A stretch of 64,000 nt of DNA from Gluconacetobacter diazotrophicus PA1 5 (GCF_000021325.1 NC_011365.1:1116001-1180000); one strand, 5' to 3'. Shown: positions 44,654 through 52,871, counted from the stretch's first letter. The notes: a model not told the origin generated them from the sequence alone. Numbers and translations are program-made.

Positions 44654-44844
44654 CGCACGCCTCCCGCGCTGCTGTTTCACCGCGGCAACTCTACCTTCTT
44701 TCCGGCCCGGGAGACCGCCAATCGACGACGACCGCTCAGGCCCGATTACGGCTGGCAGTCCTTTCCTCCGTTGCCAGCCTCCCCCCAGCACCCCATCCCC
44801 GAGGCACCCACAGCCCGCCAGCGCCCGATGGACCTGAACGGCGG
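43565..44844 (-). mobile_element. IS110-family insertion sequence (limits approximate)
   Basis: The element splits the interval between the lytic transglycosylase gene and the relaxase gene. IS110 elements lack clear inverted repeats and target duplications, so exact ends cannot be read. The 191 bp between the transposase start and the transglycosylase stop are non-coding. They contain a hairpin, GGCTGGCA (44750-44757) with TGCCAGCC (44772-44779), in the place where IS110-group elements encode their bridge RNA. The 3' end may extend below 43565. Confidence 0.7.
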
Positions 44845-45546
44845 TCATCGGTTCGCCTCCCCATGCCCTGACGCGATGAACAGCCCCACCGATTGCGGGG
44901 CGAGTGCCGTCCAGTCGCTCGGGCGATCGCCATCGGCATGCACCGGATCGTGCGCGCTCCCGACATGCCGGTGGGCATTTCCTATGCGCAGGAATGACGC
45001 CGGGAAGAGGGAAGAGCCCTGCCAGGATGGTGCCGCCGAAGCACTGATTGCGATGTCATCGGCAAGCGGCAGGGCCAGCCGCGCGCTGACCGACGCGACG
45101 TAGTTCCGCGTCTCGGCAGGCAGCGGCCGGCCGGTCGCCAGATGCTCGTCATAGCGCGCGGGACCGGCATTATAGGCGGCGAGAAACCCGGCCTCGCCGT
45201 AGCGATCCCGCATCCAGCGCAGATAGGTCGCTCCTGCCAGAATATTATCGTGCGGGTCGAACGGATCGTCGCCAAGGCCGAGCGATGTGCGCAGGCTGGA
45301 CCATGTGCCGGGCATCACCTGCATGAGCCCCATCGCACCCGCCGATGACACCGCCCGCGCATCGCCTCTGCTCTCGGCGTGCAGCACGGCAGCAATCCAT
45401 GACGCCGGAATCTGCGCGCGTGTGGCTGCTTCCGCGATCATGTCGGCGTAGGGATCGGCAACCGCATTATGCGTCGGCACCGTCAATGAAACGACGGCCG
45501 GAAGCACGACACCGAGCAGCCGGAGCCTCAATTTACCGCCGGTCAT
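44845..45546 (-). CDS. Lytic transglycosylase (TrbN/VirB1-like)
   Basis: A 233-residue periplasmic muramidase that opens the peptidoglycan for the mating channel. The signal peptide ends near NAVADP (residue 31). The catalytic Glu58 is in HAESRGDA, followed by GAMGLMQVMPGTW and the AAYNAGPARY motif, the full Slt-type set. The C-terminal 70 residues are variable. Its start overlaps the DUF736 gene by 14 bp. Confidence 0.92.
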   Translation of the reverse strand: MTGGKLRLRLLGVVLPAVVSLTVPTHNAVADPYADMIAEAATRAQIPASWIAAVLHAESRGDARAVSSAGAMGLMQVMPGTWSSLRTSLGLGDDPFDPHDNILAGATYLRWMRDRYGEAGFLAAYNAGPARYDEHLATGRPLPAETRNYVASVSARLALPLADDIAISASAAPSWQGSSLFPASFLRIGNAHRHVGSAHDPVHADGDRPSDWTALAPQSVGLFIASGHGEANR

Positions 45547-45871
45547 CGCGCTTCACCGGGCGACTCCAGACCAGATGGAAGGCACGGCCCTGACGGTCGG
45601 ACTGGAACAGGTTGGCGCGGATCGGCTGCGCCAGCATGGGGTCGTCGAGAACGAGCGAGAGGTAGGTGCCCGCCTTCTCACCGGTGCGTTTCCAGCCAGC
45701 GCCAATCTCAGGTCCGGCGTCGGCGTCACCGAGATGGACGCGATAGTCGGGCGCATGCTCGGCGTCCGACGATGCCGCCGGCACGATCGTCAGTTCGACG
45801 TCGAGGGCGAGCGTGCGCAGGCGACCGGCAAAGCCGTCAGCCGTGCGCGTGAAAGTGCCGATCTGGGCCAT
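45533..45871 (-). CDS. DUF736 family protein
   Basis: A 112-residue protein of the DUF736 family, beginning MAQIGTFTRTADGFAGRL and ending with the FHLVWSRP motif. The family is almost confined to conjugative elements of proteobacteria. Its function is unknown. The start at 45871 is one base before the traF stop, and the gene runs on into the transglycosylase gene. Confidence 0.88.
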   Translation of the reverse strand: MAQIGTFTRTADGFAGRLRTLALDVELTIVPAASSDAEHAPDYRVHLGDADAGPEIGAGWKRTGEKAGTYLSLVLDDPMLAQPIRANLFQSDRQGRAFHLVWSRPVKRDDRR

Positions 45872-45872
45872 G

Positions 45873-46415
45873 TCAGCCTCGTTTCTGCTTGGAGTTGGGA
45901 GAAATCGGTGACGGCACGAGCCACAGCGGCTGGGCTCGACCGAGCACGGTGTCGACCGGCAGGATGCCGAAATAGCGGCCGTCAAGACTGGTCGGGACTG
46001 CCGGATTCATGACGAAGACCTGACCGGGCAGGACATGCCGACAGCCTTGCCAGACCGGCAGCGGACGGCCGCGATGATCGCGGGCCAGCGCATCGCCGAG
46101 CATCTTCCCGTCGACCGTGACGGCAGCACCAGTGCGACAGACCAATTGCCCCGCCAGTGCCGCGACCGGCTTGAGCAACGGCACACCGAGCGGCAGATAG
46201 CCACCGCGCGCCAGCATTCCGGCGATGTCGGTGGGCGGGCGGATCGCGATCAGATCGCCGACATGCAGGGGGCTTACCGATTGCAGGCGATACAGCCCGA
46301 CCGGCGTGCTGGCAGTGGCGTTCCAGATCAGCCGGGGAGCCGGATGGATCACCATTGACGTGCCGGCACCGAGGATTGCGAAATAGGTGGTGAAGAACCA
46401 GCCGAAGCGCATCAT
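45873..46415 (-). CDS. traF: TraF-like S26 signal peptidase
   Basis: A 180-residue serine protease of the S26 family used to mature the conjugative pilin. After one N-terminal transmembrane helix, the catalytic Ser36 is in TASTPVGLYR and Lys82 in VPLLKPVAAL. The last strands include DGRYFGILP. The ATG at 46415 overlaps the DUF2840 stop (ATGA). Confidence 0.92.
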   Translation of the reverse strand: MMRFGWFFTTYFAILGAGTSMVIHPAPRLIWNATASTPVGLYRLQSVSPLHVGDLIAIRPPTDIAGMLARGGYLPLGVPLLKPVAALAGQLVCRTGAAVTVDGKMLGDALARDHRGRPLPVWQGCRHVLPGQVFVMNPAVPTSLDGRYFGILPVDTVLGRAQPLWLVPSPISPNSKQKRG

Positions 46416-46909
46416 GACACCGCCCTCCGGCGCAGCCAGGCCTGATGGCGGTCGCGCGTGTAGGAACGTGACGCCTGCCCGGAAAGCATCCGGTTGTGCA
46501 GATGCCGCCAATGCTCGGGTGCCACATCAACGGGGTCGATGCCGATGGCTTCGATACAATCGATCGCTTCCAGCACCAGCCGGACCTTCGGCCAGCCGCT
46601 CTGGCGCAGCAGGCTCTCGCCACCGGGACGCACGAACGGCACCATCTGATACGGCTCGCCGGGGCGGATGACGCGCACGATGTCGATGCAGGACACCACC
46701 GTGCCGTAATCGTTCGCCGCCCACCGCAGGAAGGCGAACACGGTGTCCGGCGGAAAGCTCAGTATCCGCCTACGACGATCGAGAATCTGCTCATGGGCGA
46801 CAGAGCCGAAGCGGATCCAGTGCTCGATGCGCTTCTCGATCCAGGTCAGTTCGACATGAGCGAGGGTGTCGGCGGGACGACCGGATGCCGCCTCGTGCGT
46901 AGCGTTCAT
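46412..46909 (-). CDS. DUF2840 family protein
   Basis: A 165-residue protein of the DUF2840 family. Recognisable segments are RIEHWIRFGSVAHEQILDRR and FAFLRWAANDYGTV. It is always found, as far as I recall, next to traF in this type of element. Function unknown. Coupled at both ends by ATGA overlaps. Confidence 0.88.
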   Translation of the reverse strand: MNATHEAASGRPADTLAHVELTWIEKRIEHWIRFGSVAHEQILDRRRRILSFPPDTVFAFLRWAANDYGTVVSCIDIVRVIRPGEPYQMVPFVRPGGESLLRQSGWPKVRLVLEAIDCIEAIGIDPVDVAPEHWRHLHNRMLSGQASRSYTRDRHQAWLRRRAVS

Positions 46910-47148
46910 GGCGTGTCTCCTGGGTTGTCGGGAAACTCTCGGGCCAGCAGGGCGCGCAGCATGTCGGCAACCGTGATGCCGCGCTGGAACGCCGCGACCT
47001 TGAGCCGTCCGCGCAGTGCCGGCGTGACGTCGATGGTCAGCCGGGCGGTAAAGCGGTTGGGGGGCGCAGGCGTCTCCGGCGTCCTGACCCAGCGTTCAGG
47101 ATCGGCGGGACGCGCGGCGAAACCGGGCGGCGTGCGGCGTTCCGTCAT
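46906..47148 (-). CDS. Ribbon-helix-helix partition-type protein
   Basis: An 80-residue basic protein. The C-terminal half (ARLTIDVTPALRGRLKVAAF, then GITVADMLRALLAREF) is a ribbon-helix-helix. Genes in this position directly after parA are often labelled ParB-like; it may bind the centromere site of the element. The ATG at 47148 overlaps the parA stop. Confidence 0.82.
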   Translation of the reverse strand: MTERRTPPGFAARPADPERWVRTPETPAPPNRFTARLTIDVTPALRGRLKVAAFQRGITVADMLRALLAREFPDNPGDTP

Positions 47149-47975
47149 GGCGCAATTCCTTCGCCGATCAGAAACTGGCTGTACGGTTTCAGGGTAACGC
47201 GCGCCTTCGCCGACCAGTCCGCCAGGCGCCGGTCCCAGGCGAGCGACGTATCGCCACCATAGGGTAGATCGACCAGGATCATGTCGTAGGGGCCGCGCCA
47301 GGGCATCAGGGGCGCGCTGTCGCAGGTCAGCAGTGTCCATGATACCAGCCCCCTGATCTCAGCCGTCAGAGCGGCGATTTCGCGGGCGGCTATCCCTTGG
47401 GGACGAAGATCGCACACCAGGCGGCCGGTGCGCGCAGCGTCGGCGAAGGCAACACGCTGGCCGATCCGTGCCGTGAGTACTGCTGGCTCATGCCCCACCA
47501 GTGCCAGCCGGGTTTCGCGAGCGATGACCGTGCGCGCGGCGCAGCGGTTCAGCACGAAGCGGGCCAGCAGGCCGGGACGGAAGAAGCGCGCGTCCTCCAG
47601 CAGCCGCAGCATCTCGACCGAGGCCCAGCCGTCGAACGGCGAGGGCTGGGCCGGGATCAGCACCAGGTCGGCGGCCAGCAGAGCGGAGCGCAGCAGCGCC
47701 GCAACGCGCGGCGGACCGTCGATGACGACGTTATCCACTTCCTGAGCCAGTTCCGGCGCCTCGTGGTGCAGCGTGTCGCGTGCCAGCCCGATCACGCCGA
47801 ACAGCCGGGGCAGTCCCTCCCTCGCCCGTTGTGCCGACCAGTCCAGCGCCGAGCCCTGCGGGTCGGCGTCGATGACCGTCACGCGCCGGCCTTCCCGAGC
47901 CCATTGGCCCGCGAGATGCAGCGCCAGCGTCGTCTTGCCGACTCCTCCTTTCTGGTTGAGGAAAGCCACGATCAT
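47145..47975 (-). CDS. parA: ParA-type partition ATPase with unusual C-terminal extension
   Basis: A 276-residue deviant-Walker ATPase for partition. KGGVGKTT is at 9-16, DADPQGSALDW at 36-46 and VIDGPP at 84-89. The ParA domain ends near residue 210, which as I recall is the usual full length for this group. A further 65 residues follow (MPWRGPYDMILVDLPYGGD in the middle) with no ParA similarity. They could be a fused remnant of another gene or read-through caused by a lost stop. The ATG overlaps the repA stop (ATGA). Confidence 0.9.
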   Translation of the reverse strand: MIVAFLNQKGGVGKTTLALHLAGQWAREGRRVTVIDADPQGSALDWSAQRAREGLPRLFGVIGLARDTLHHEAPELAQEVDNVVIDGPPRVAALLRSALLAADLVLIPAQPSPFDGWASVEMLRLLEDARFFRPGLLARFVLNRCAARTVIARETRLALVGHEPAVLTARIGQRVAFADAARTGRLVCDLRPQGIAAREIAALTAEIRGLVSWTLLTCDSAPLMPWRGPYDMILVDLPYGGDTSLAWDRRLADWSAKARVTLKPYSQFLIGEGIAP

Positions 47976-49027
47976 GACCCCTCTCCGGGGCTTATCCACG
48001 GATCGGCGGGGGGGCCAACATCCTTAAAGTTAGACTCTTTTAAGTTAGATTCTAAGTTAAGGGCGTCATAACCACTTGATTCAATGTTGTGATTCGGCGT
48101 TTTCCGCAAACGATAGCACGGATGCGGTGGCAGTGATGGCACGGATAAATCCACAACTGATAGCACGGATGAATTCACAGCTTGTCCACAGGCGCCTGTG
48201 GATAGTTTGACAGGTGCAAAGGCCAGCGAGTCATTGCCGTTGCGGTCGGGGCGCACCGACAGCCGATAGCCGGCAAAGGGCTGCCGTTTCGCCATCTCGC
48301 GCAGTTCGAAGGCAAAGCGGCGATAGGGGGAAAGGCTGGCGGATTTTTCGTAGAGATGGCGAAGGCCGAAGGCCCAGCCCGCGCGCTGACGACCACCATG
48401 CTTGCGCACGATGCGATATAGCCAGCGCTCCAGACCGCCGGTGAGGTTAAAATAGGCCGGATCGATGGTCAGAACGAGCGCGTCATCGAGCACCGCCTGG
48501 TAGAACCAGTCGGGCAGGATCAGTTCGATCACGCGGGTGCGGCCTTCCCGCGCGGTATGTCGCTTCCATTCGTTGATCCAGGAAAAGCGGTGCAGTTGCC
48601 CCTTGCCGGTCTGCCGCAGCGAGGTCTTGATCGTGGTGGATTGCAGCCGATCGAAGGCTGCTTCCAGCCGCTCATAGTCCCGCGCGCTGTCGCCCCGACC
48701 GATGAAGGTCAGGATCTCGCGCGGGCTGGCCATCATCAGCCGCGACGTGCGCCGACCGGCGTCGCGCGCGGCAACGAGATGGCTGGCGGCCCAGATCAGC
48801 ACGTCGGCATCCCAGATCGTGGCCATGCCATGTTCGGCGGACGCCTCGACGCGGATCGTGACATCGGGGGTCCGATAATCGATCGGGACCATGCGAGGGG
48901 ATTTGGCGAGGCTGAAGAACGGAAACGCCATCAGATCCTGCGCATCGCGAGGCGCGAAATCTCCCGCGATAGCGTGGAAGAGTTCCAGTTGCTCGCGCTC
49001 GGAGCGCGTTCTGCCCGTCGGGGACAT
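47972..49027 (-). CDS. repA: RepA-like replication initiator
   Basis: A 351-residue initiator of the plasmid replication initiator (RPA) family, with two winged-helix regions (about 80-150 and 165-240). Recognisable segments are PREILTFIGRGDSARDYERL and LILPDWFYQAVLDDALVL. The last 80 residues are not conserved in type; their DNA carries direct repeats (48111-48170) and an 18-bp palindrome, so the origin may lie within the gene's own 3' end. It heads repA-parA-RHH-DUF2840-traF. Confidence 0.87.
   Translation of the reverse strand: MSPTGRTRSEREQLELFHAIAGDFAPRDAQDLMAFPFFSLAKSPRMVPIDYRTPDVTIRVEASAEHGMATIWDADVLIWAASHLVAARDAGRRTSRLMMASPREILTFIGRGDSARDYERLEAAFDRLQSTTIKTSLRQTGKGQLHRFSWINEWKRHTAREGRTRVIELILPDWFYQAVLDDALVLTIDPAYFNLTGGLERWLYRIVRKHGGRQRAGWAFGLRHLYEKSASLSPYRRFAFELREMAKRQPFAGYRLSVRPDRNGNDSLAFAPVKLSTGACGQAVNSSVLSVVDLSVPSLPPHPCYRLRKTPNHNIESSGYDALNLESNLKESNFKDVGPPADPWISPGEGS
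48111..48202. repeat. Iteron-like direct repeats and palindrome within repA
   Basis: The 12-mer GATRGCACGGAT occurs three times in the same direction, at 48112-48123, 48135-48146 and 48159-48170, with 23-24 bp between starts, about two helical turns. A perfect 18-bp palindrome, TCCACAGGCG-CCTGTGGA in arms, follows at 48185-48202. A DnaA-box-like TTATCCACG lies at 47992-48000. A second set of short repeats (AAGTTAGAYTC) is at 48027-48052. This is the layout of an iteron origin, but its activity is not shown. Confidence 0.55.
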
Positions 49028-49311
49028 CAGCGACGGCTCCCGCGTGATGTCGGCGGAATCAGCGGGCTTTGCCGCGCGGCCGCCGACACGGTGCCGGCGG
49101 TGGTGTCCGAGGTGTGGGCGCGTGCCCCGCTCTCGACCCAGGCCTGCAATTCATCGACCCGGTAGACCACGCGGCCGCCGAGCTTCGAGTAGCGCGGGCC
49201 GGTGCCGTAGATCCGGTGTTTTTCCAGGGTGCGAATGGACAGTCCGACGAAGCGCGAGGCGTCGGGCGTGCGCAGATAGCGCGGCGGCAGGTCGCTGTAA
49301 TTGGCGGACAT
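49027..49311 (-). CDS. AlpA/excisionase-like helix-turn-helix protein
   Basis: A 94-residue MerR-type winged-helix protein. The motif RYLRTPDASRFVGLSIRTLE, then GPRYSKLGGRVVYRVDELQ, is standard for the HTH_17/AlpA family. It may regulate the repA operon or assist excision. The stop overlaps the repA start by one base (TGATG). Confidence 0.88.
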   Translation of the reverse strand: MSANYSDLPPRYLRTPDASRFVGLSIRTLEKHRIYGTGPRYSKLGGRVVYRVDELQAWVESGARAHTSDTTAGTVSAAARQSPLIPPTSRGSRR

Positions 49312-49715
49312 GAGGAAGCTCCGTGATCGCTGTCAGAGGCCGCAGGACAAATGCGGCCAGCAGGGATCAGCGTGGCGGAGCGGCCATGTTTGGAACTAGG
49401 ACCGATCTCGCAGAGGCATGAGATCGCTCCTAGACAAGCAAAAGATAGCAATACTGTCGCTAGGAACGGGAACTACTCTGCCTGATCGCGAACTCCACAT
49501 CCTAAACTCCCATGTGCGGCGGCCTTAAAATAGCTGGACAGAAATCTCGCATGCGATGTAGGTATCTGAGGAGGGGTTCTGAGGCCCTGACTTGCTGGAC
49601 GGTCGAAGCCTTGGTGGGAGGATTTTCTCCCTATTAGTCTTTTTCGAGTGCCTTTGTGGATGGCTCGAGAGCGTAATGTCCGGACCTCGTGCCAAATATC
49701 CAGGAAGGTGAAGAA
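49312..49715. promoter_or_regulatory. Control region with large inverted repeat between HTH gene and orphan gene
   Basis: About 400 bp separate the two divergent genes. Arms 49396-49409 and 49420-49433 form an inverted repeat with 13 of 14 matches (CTAGGACCGATCTC type) and a 10-bp loop. A third CTAGGA half site is at 49460-49465. These sites lie 85-155 bp upstream of the HTH-repA operon and look like operators for a self-regulating protein. The promoter of the orphan gene should lie in 49600-49700. No other gene was seen. Confidence 0.5.
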
Positions 49716-50285
49716 ATGTCCTTTTTTGACGCCACCCCCAGTGTCGCAATCTGTAGCCGTGAGTTCATGAGGGATGTGCGCTACGCATTACCCGACTTTA
49801 CTTGCATAAAAATGAACCAATTGGACGAAGCCATTGCGAGTGGTCTCGGCTTCAACAGTCGTGCAGCTTTGCTGCAAGCATTGACGAGCGTCGAGCGTCT
49901 CGTTGTGACCGTCCAAGATGATCGCTTCCGCAAACGTTTAGGCGATTTTGGAGCATCTATCGCTGAAGGCGTATTCCAAGAATGCATCATCAGTATGGCG
50001 GGAAGGTCGTCTGCCGAGATCCTCGTGGGGTTTCAGGGCGATCAAAGAAAGGCGAATGGTCGGGTCCAAGTTCGATTGAACCGAATTCCTTCTGCAGAAG
50101 AACTTGAGCAAGCCGGTGGTCTTGAATTTGAAACGTTCATGCCTGCATTTGCGCGGAACACAATTCCGGGCAAGCACATGGTTGCAGCAGCTCTTGATCT
50201 CGGCGGCAGCATAGATTTGGAGGGTTATTGGGTGGACGTCGGGCCTAAAAATGATTGGCTATCTATCATCGGGCCTTTAAATTGA
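49716..50285 (+). CDS. Orphan hypothetical protein
   Basis: A 189-residue protein not recognised by family. The N-terminal 60 residues contain LDEAIASGLGFNSRAALLQAL, a helical pattern seen, as I recall, in small plasmid and phage proteins. The rest looks like mixed alpha/beta with no P-loop, membrane helix or metal motif. The start at 49716 follows GGAAGG at 7 bp spacing. It is alone on the plus strand, lower in GC than its neighbours, and ends in its own terminator, so it behaves as a small inserted unit. Confidence 0.7.
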   Translation: MSFFDATPSVAICSREFMRDVRYALPDFTCIKMNQLDEAIASGLGFNSRAALLQALTSVERLVVTVQDDRFRKRLGDFGASIAEGVFQECIISMAGRSSAEILVGFQGDQRKANGRVQVRLNRIPSAEELEQAGGLEFETFMPAFARNTIPGKHMVAAALDLGGSIDLEGYWVDVGPKNDWLSIIGPLN

Positions 50286-50338
50286 TGAAAAATAAATAAC
50301 TTTTTGAGAAAGTATTCTCGAAAAATATAGAAATACAA

Positions 50339-50380
50339 CTGAACTTGCATTGCCGTGCAAGTTCAGTCTTTCTGTTTTTA
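50339..50380 (+). terminator. Rho-independent terminator after the orphan gene
   Basis: A perfect 11-bp stem, CTGAACTTGCA (50339-50349) and TGCAAGTTCAG (50356-50366) with a six-base loop, is followed by TCTTTCTGTTTTT. It lies 54 bp after the orphan gene's stop. Confidence 0.8.
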
Positions 50381-50425
50381 TGTTAAACGCACATCAATAT
50401 GGAGCTATCTGTGGTTCGCAGCCTA

Positions 50426-51191
50426 TCAACGCCCTCGAAATGGGTGCAGTAGCAGCCGGCGGTATCCCCCATCGCTCAGGCCCCGTGCAAAACGCACCAG
50501 CCGTTTCATGCGGAAATGCAGATCGTGCGAAAGCCAGTCCCCAGCGGAAACCTCCCGACCGAACAGAACGCCAGCGATCTCGCGCTGCGAGGTCCCGCCG
50601 TCCAGGCCGTCAAGCGTACGGAGCGCCAGGATCAGCCTGCTGATGCGATCAGATGACAGACGGACCGGATCGCGACCAGGTGGGCGTCCGTTGAGGGCGC
50701 GCCAGAACCGCAAGGCGGCCTGGACGCGTACCTCGAACAATGCGTCAAACGGCAGCAACACGCCGACCTGAGCCCCGTCAGGCGGCAGGACGTACAGGCG
50801 CAGGATCGTCTCCCCCTGCTCAAGCAGCACTTCTCCCGCCATATCGGGCGGTAGTCCTGTCCGGGCGAGGGAGAGCGGACGATGCGCCGCGTCAGCCAGT
50901 GCTGTCGGCAGGGGGACAACCGCAATCACGGCCGGCGATACCGCAACAGTCCAGAGGGCGGTACGCGGATCGAGGACCGTGCGGACACTCTCGAAATCGC
51001 AACCCCCAGCGCCGGGCGAAGGCTTCGGCGTCTGACGTGGACAACGCGGACCGGCGCACAGCGCGCTGAAGGGTGGCACGATCGCGGACAAAGTCCCGAT
51101 TGCGACTGACAAACTGCAAGGCAAAGGCAGGGGCGTCGAGCGACCGCAGGCCCTCGTACGCGCCCGCCGACCGCCAGTTGGCGCGGCTCAT
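50426..51191 (-). pseudogene. DUF6499/DUF2285 regulator gene with a frameshift
   Basis: Two frames together give one protein. Residues 1-66 from the ATG at 51191 (MSRANWRSAGAYEGLRSLDA to RRWGLRF) match the N-terminal domain of DUF2285 regulators. From about 50994 the sense continues in another frame (ESVRTVLDPRTALWTVAVSP onwards) to the stop at 50426, which carries the DUF2285 domain. A one-base change in the run around 50990-51000 would account for this. It is a recent break, a sequencing error or programmed shifting; the first two are more likely. The gene follows two other regulators on the same strand. Confidence 0.7.
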
Positions 51192-51326
51192 GGCGTCGTC
51201 TCCGATGCGTAACGGGTGGGAACAGGGCAAGCACTTGCTCGCGAGAGTATGCCAGACCGTCCCGCTGCCCGCTACGCCCCGGTCATGCAACAGGTCTTGC
51301 GGATCACGCAACGATTTCCGGGTGTT

Positions 51327-51605
51327 TTAGTGAGGTGCGCCGCCGCGCAGGAGATGCCGGTAGCCATGCCCGGTCATCCAGTGCGCCCGCGCCAGATGAC
51401 TGTGCCAGCAGCGATGGACGCCCTCGGGATCGGCCGCCGGGTCACGATGGAGCACGATCCGGGCGACCTCGCGCCAGTCAGCGCCATCGGCCTCGGCGTC
51501 CAGCAGGCGGAGATAGGTGATCAGATGCTGTTCGTCATAGCCGGTGAGACAGGACGCCTCCGGAGCGCTGTCGGCGACGGGCGGATCGAGCGGGGGCTTC
51601 TGCAT
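51327..51605 (-). CDS. DUF2285 domain protein
   Basis: A 92-residue single-domain protein. YDEQHLITYLRLLDAEADGA and the ending HLARAHWMTGHGYRHLL are typical of short DUF2285 proteins, which accompany conjugative elements and are thought to bind DNA. It lies 11 bp after the XRE-type gene and is probably in its operon. Confidence 0.8.
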   Translation of the reverse strand: MQKPPLDPPVADSAPEASCLTGYDEQHLITYLRLLDAEADGADWREVARIVLHRDPAADPEGVHRCWHSHLARAHWMTGHGYRHLLRGGAPH

Positions 51606-51616
51606 GATGGAGCCGA

Positions 51617-51901
51617 TCAGGTCGGAGAACGAACGCGACGCACTTTAGCCTGCCGCGTTTCGCTACCGGAAGTCTCGTGAAGAAACATGACGCCGCGTCC
51701 TTGTCCGGACTCGATGAACAGGATGCCCGCCGCTTCCAGCGCGCGGCGAACCTGGTCGGTCGTGCCCTCATGGACGCCGAGACCGCGTTCGGATTCAAGG
51801 CGCTTGAGCGCGGTCAGTGCTACGAGGGCCTTTTCAGCAAGCATCTCCTGTGTCCAGCTCAGGAGTGCCCGTGCCGCCCTTACCTGTCGGCCAGTGATCA
51901 T
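51617..51901 (-). CDS. XRE-like helix-turn-helix regulator
   Basis: A 94-residue protein whose residues 4-65 (QVRAARALLSWTQEMLAEKA, then TALKRLESERG) form an XRE-type helix-turn-helix. A short strand region near 80 (GVMFLHE) follows. It is the first gene of a short operon with two DUF2285 genes and may control transfer functions. Confidence 0.8.
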   Translation of the reverse strand: MITGRQVRAARALLSWTQEMLAEKALVALTALKRLESERGLGVHEGTTDQVRRALEAAGILFIESGQGRGVMFLHETSGSETRQAKVRRVRSPT

Positions 51902-52035
51902 CCATGATCACATCCGACACACGGGGCATGCACACCAGAAATACGACTATAATAGTCGTATATTGAAGATTCAACATCGTTCTTTCAGCATGATGCCGGA
52001 AGAGAGTCGGTGGATTGGCGGCGTGCGCGATCAAA

Positions 52036-52060
52036 CGAAAACCCCCGCCTTACGCGGGGG
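52036..52060 (-). terminator. Terminator of the small 50-residue gene
   Basis: On the minus strand a CCCCCGC/GCGGGGG stem (52042-52048 and 52054-52060) is followed by TTTTCGTTT. The stop codon of the small gene lies in the loop. Confidence 0.7.
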
Positions 52061-52202
52061 GCTCGTCGTCGTGGTGTCTGGCCGCGAATTGCGCGCATGC
52101 CTGCTTCAGTTCGCGCTCGATCTGTTTGCGCTCCCGGTGGCTCAGGTGAAAGCTGGTCAGTTCGGCGCGCAGCATCTGGATCTGGTCGTGGTGCGTGGTC
52201 AT
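52050..52202 (-). CDS. Small charged helical protein
   Basis: A 50-residue frame (MTTHHDQIQMLRAELTSFHL at the start) preceded by GGAGCAGGA. The sequence is almost wholly helical, rich in Arg, Glu, Gln and His, and ends in an acidic tail. The stop sits in the loop of a strong terminator, which supports a real short gene. No function can be assigned. Confidence 0.55.
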   Translation of the reverse strand: MTTHHDQIQMLRAELTSFHLSHRERKQIERELKQACAQFAARHHDDEPPA

Positions 52203-52544
52203 CGTCCTGCTCCTTTCGTTTTTCGAAGACAGGACACCGCCTCATGCACGCGTGAACCGGGTCAGGGATCGCCGCAGGCGACCGGCTTGCCGGCGCGCGG
52301 GGGAGCCGATTTTGTTCGGGACGGCCGACAGGTCGGCTCGGGCAAAATTGGGGGGACCGCGCGTCCTTGAGGCGGTTCACGCCGGGCATGGTACAATGGA
52401 AAGACTGAGGGAAGCCCTCTTCCCCCTGCCCCACCCGAAGACAGGCGGACCGGATCGCGAGCAATAAGCCACGCCCGTTCTTCCATTCCGGCCACCACCA
52501 CGAAGGCCCCGCCCGGACCGGCCGGGCGGGGGATCGCGGGGGTC
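52203..52544. other. Intergenic region, no gene seen
   Basis: These 342 bp are GC-rich. The part near 52200-52220 should hold the ribosome site and promoter of the small gene. Short GC palindromes occur near 52500-52540 (CCCGCCCGG with CCGGGCGGG), likely the terminator of the following DUF736 gene. No motif-bearing frame was found. Confidence 0.4.
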
Positions 52545-52871
52545 TCAGTCGCCGTTGCGACGGCCGTTGGGGCGGGACCAGATCAGGCTGTAGCCCTCGC
52601 CGTCCTCGTCATCGAAGAGATTGGCGAAGATCGGGGCGTTGAAGCTGGGGTCGTCCAGCTTGAGGCTCAAATAGTCGCGCCCCTCGTTGGAGCGCCGGGA
52701 CCAGGCCGCCCCGATCTCCACCCTGCCGACGAAGACGCGGTGGCTGGGGGCGTTCTCGTTCGCGCGCGTAGTCTCGGGGGCGATGCGGACGTTGGGGGTC
52801 TGAAGCGAGAGGGTGACGATCTCGCCGTTATACCCGTTGCCGACTTTCTTGAAGGTGCCGATGGTGGCCAT
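52545..52871 (-). CDS. DUF736 family protein (second copy)
   Basis: A 108-residue DUF736 protein, beginning MATIGTFKKVGNGYNGEI and ending with YSLIWSRPNGRR. It is more typical of the family than the copy at 45533, from which it differs at many positions, so the two are old paralogues. Function unknown. A hairpin element lies 126 bp upstream, similar to one upstream of the DUF2493 gene. Confidence 0.9.
   Translation of the reverse strand: MATIGTFKKVGNGYNGEIVTLSLQTPNVRIAPETTRANENAPSHRVFVGRVEIGAAWSRRSNEGRDYLSLKLDDPSFNAPIFANLFDDEDGEGYSLIWSRPNGRRNGD

Noticed and set aside
44654-44848. 65-codon N-terminal extension of the IS110 transposase starting at an ATGA overlap with the transglycosylase stop
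   Set aside because: The family starts at MEFFCGLDVS; the extension has no similarity and covers the element's non-coding end.
43274-45103. 609-codon plus-strand frame over the IS110 region
   Set aside because: Runs antisense through the transposase and transglycosylase genes and is rich in His/Arg/Pro as expected of a shadow frame.
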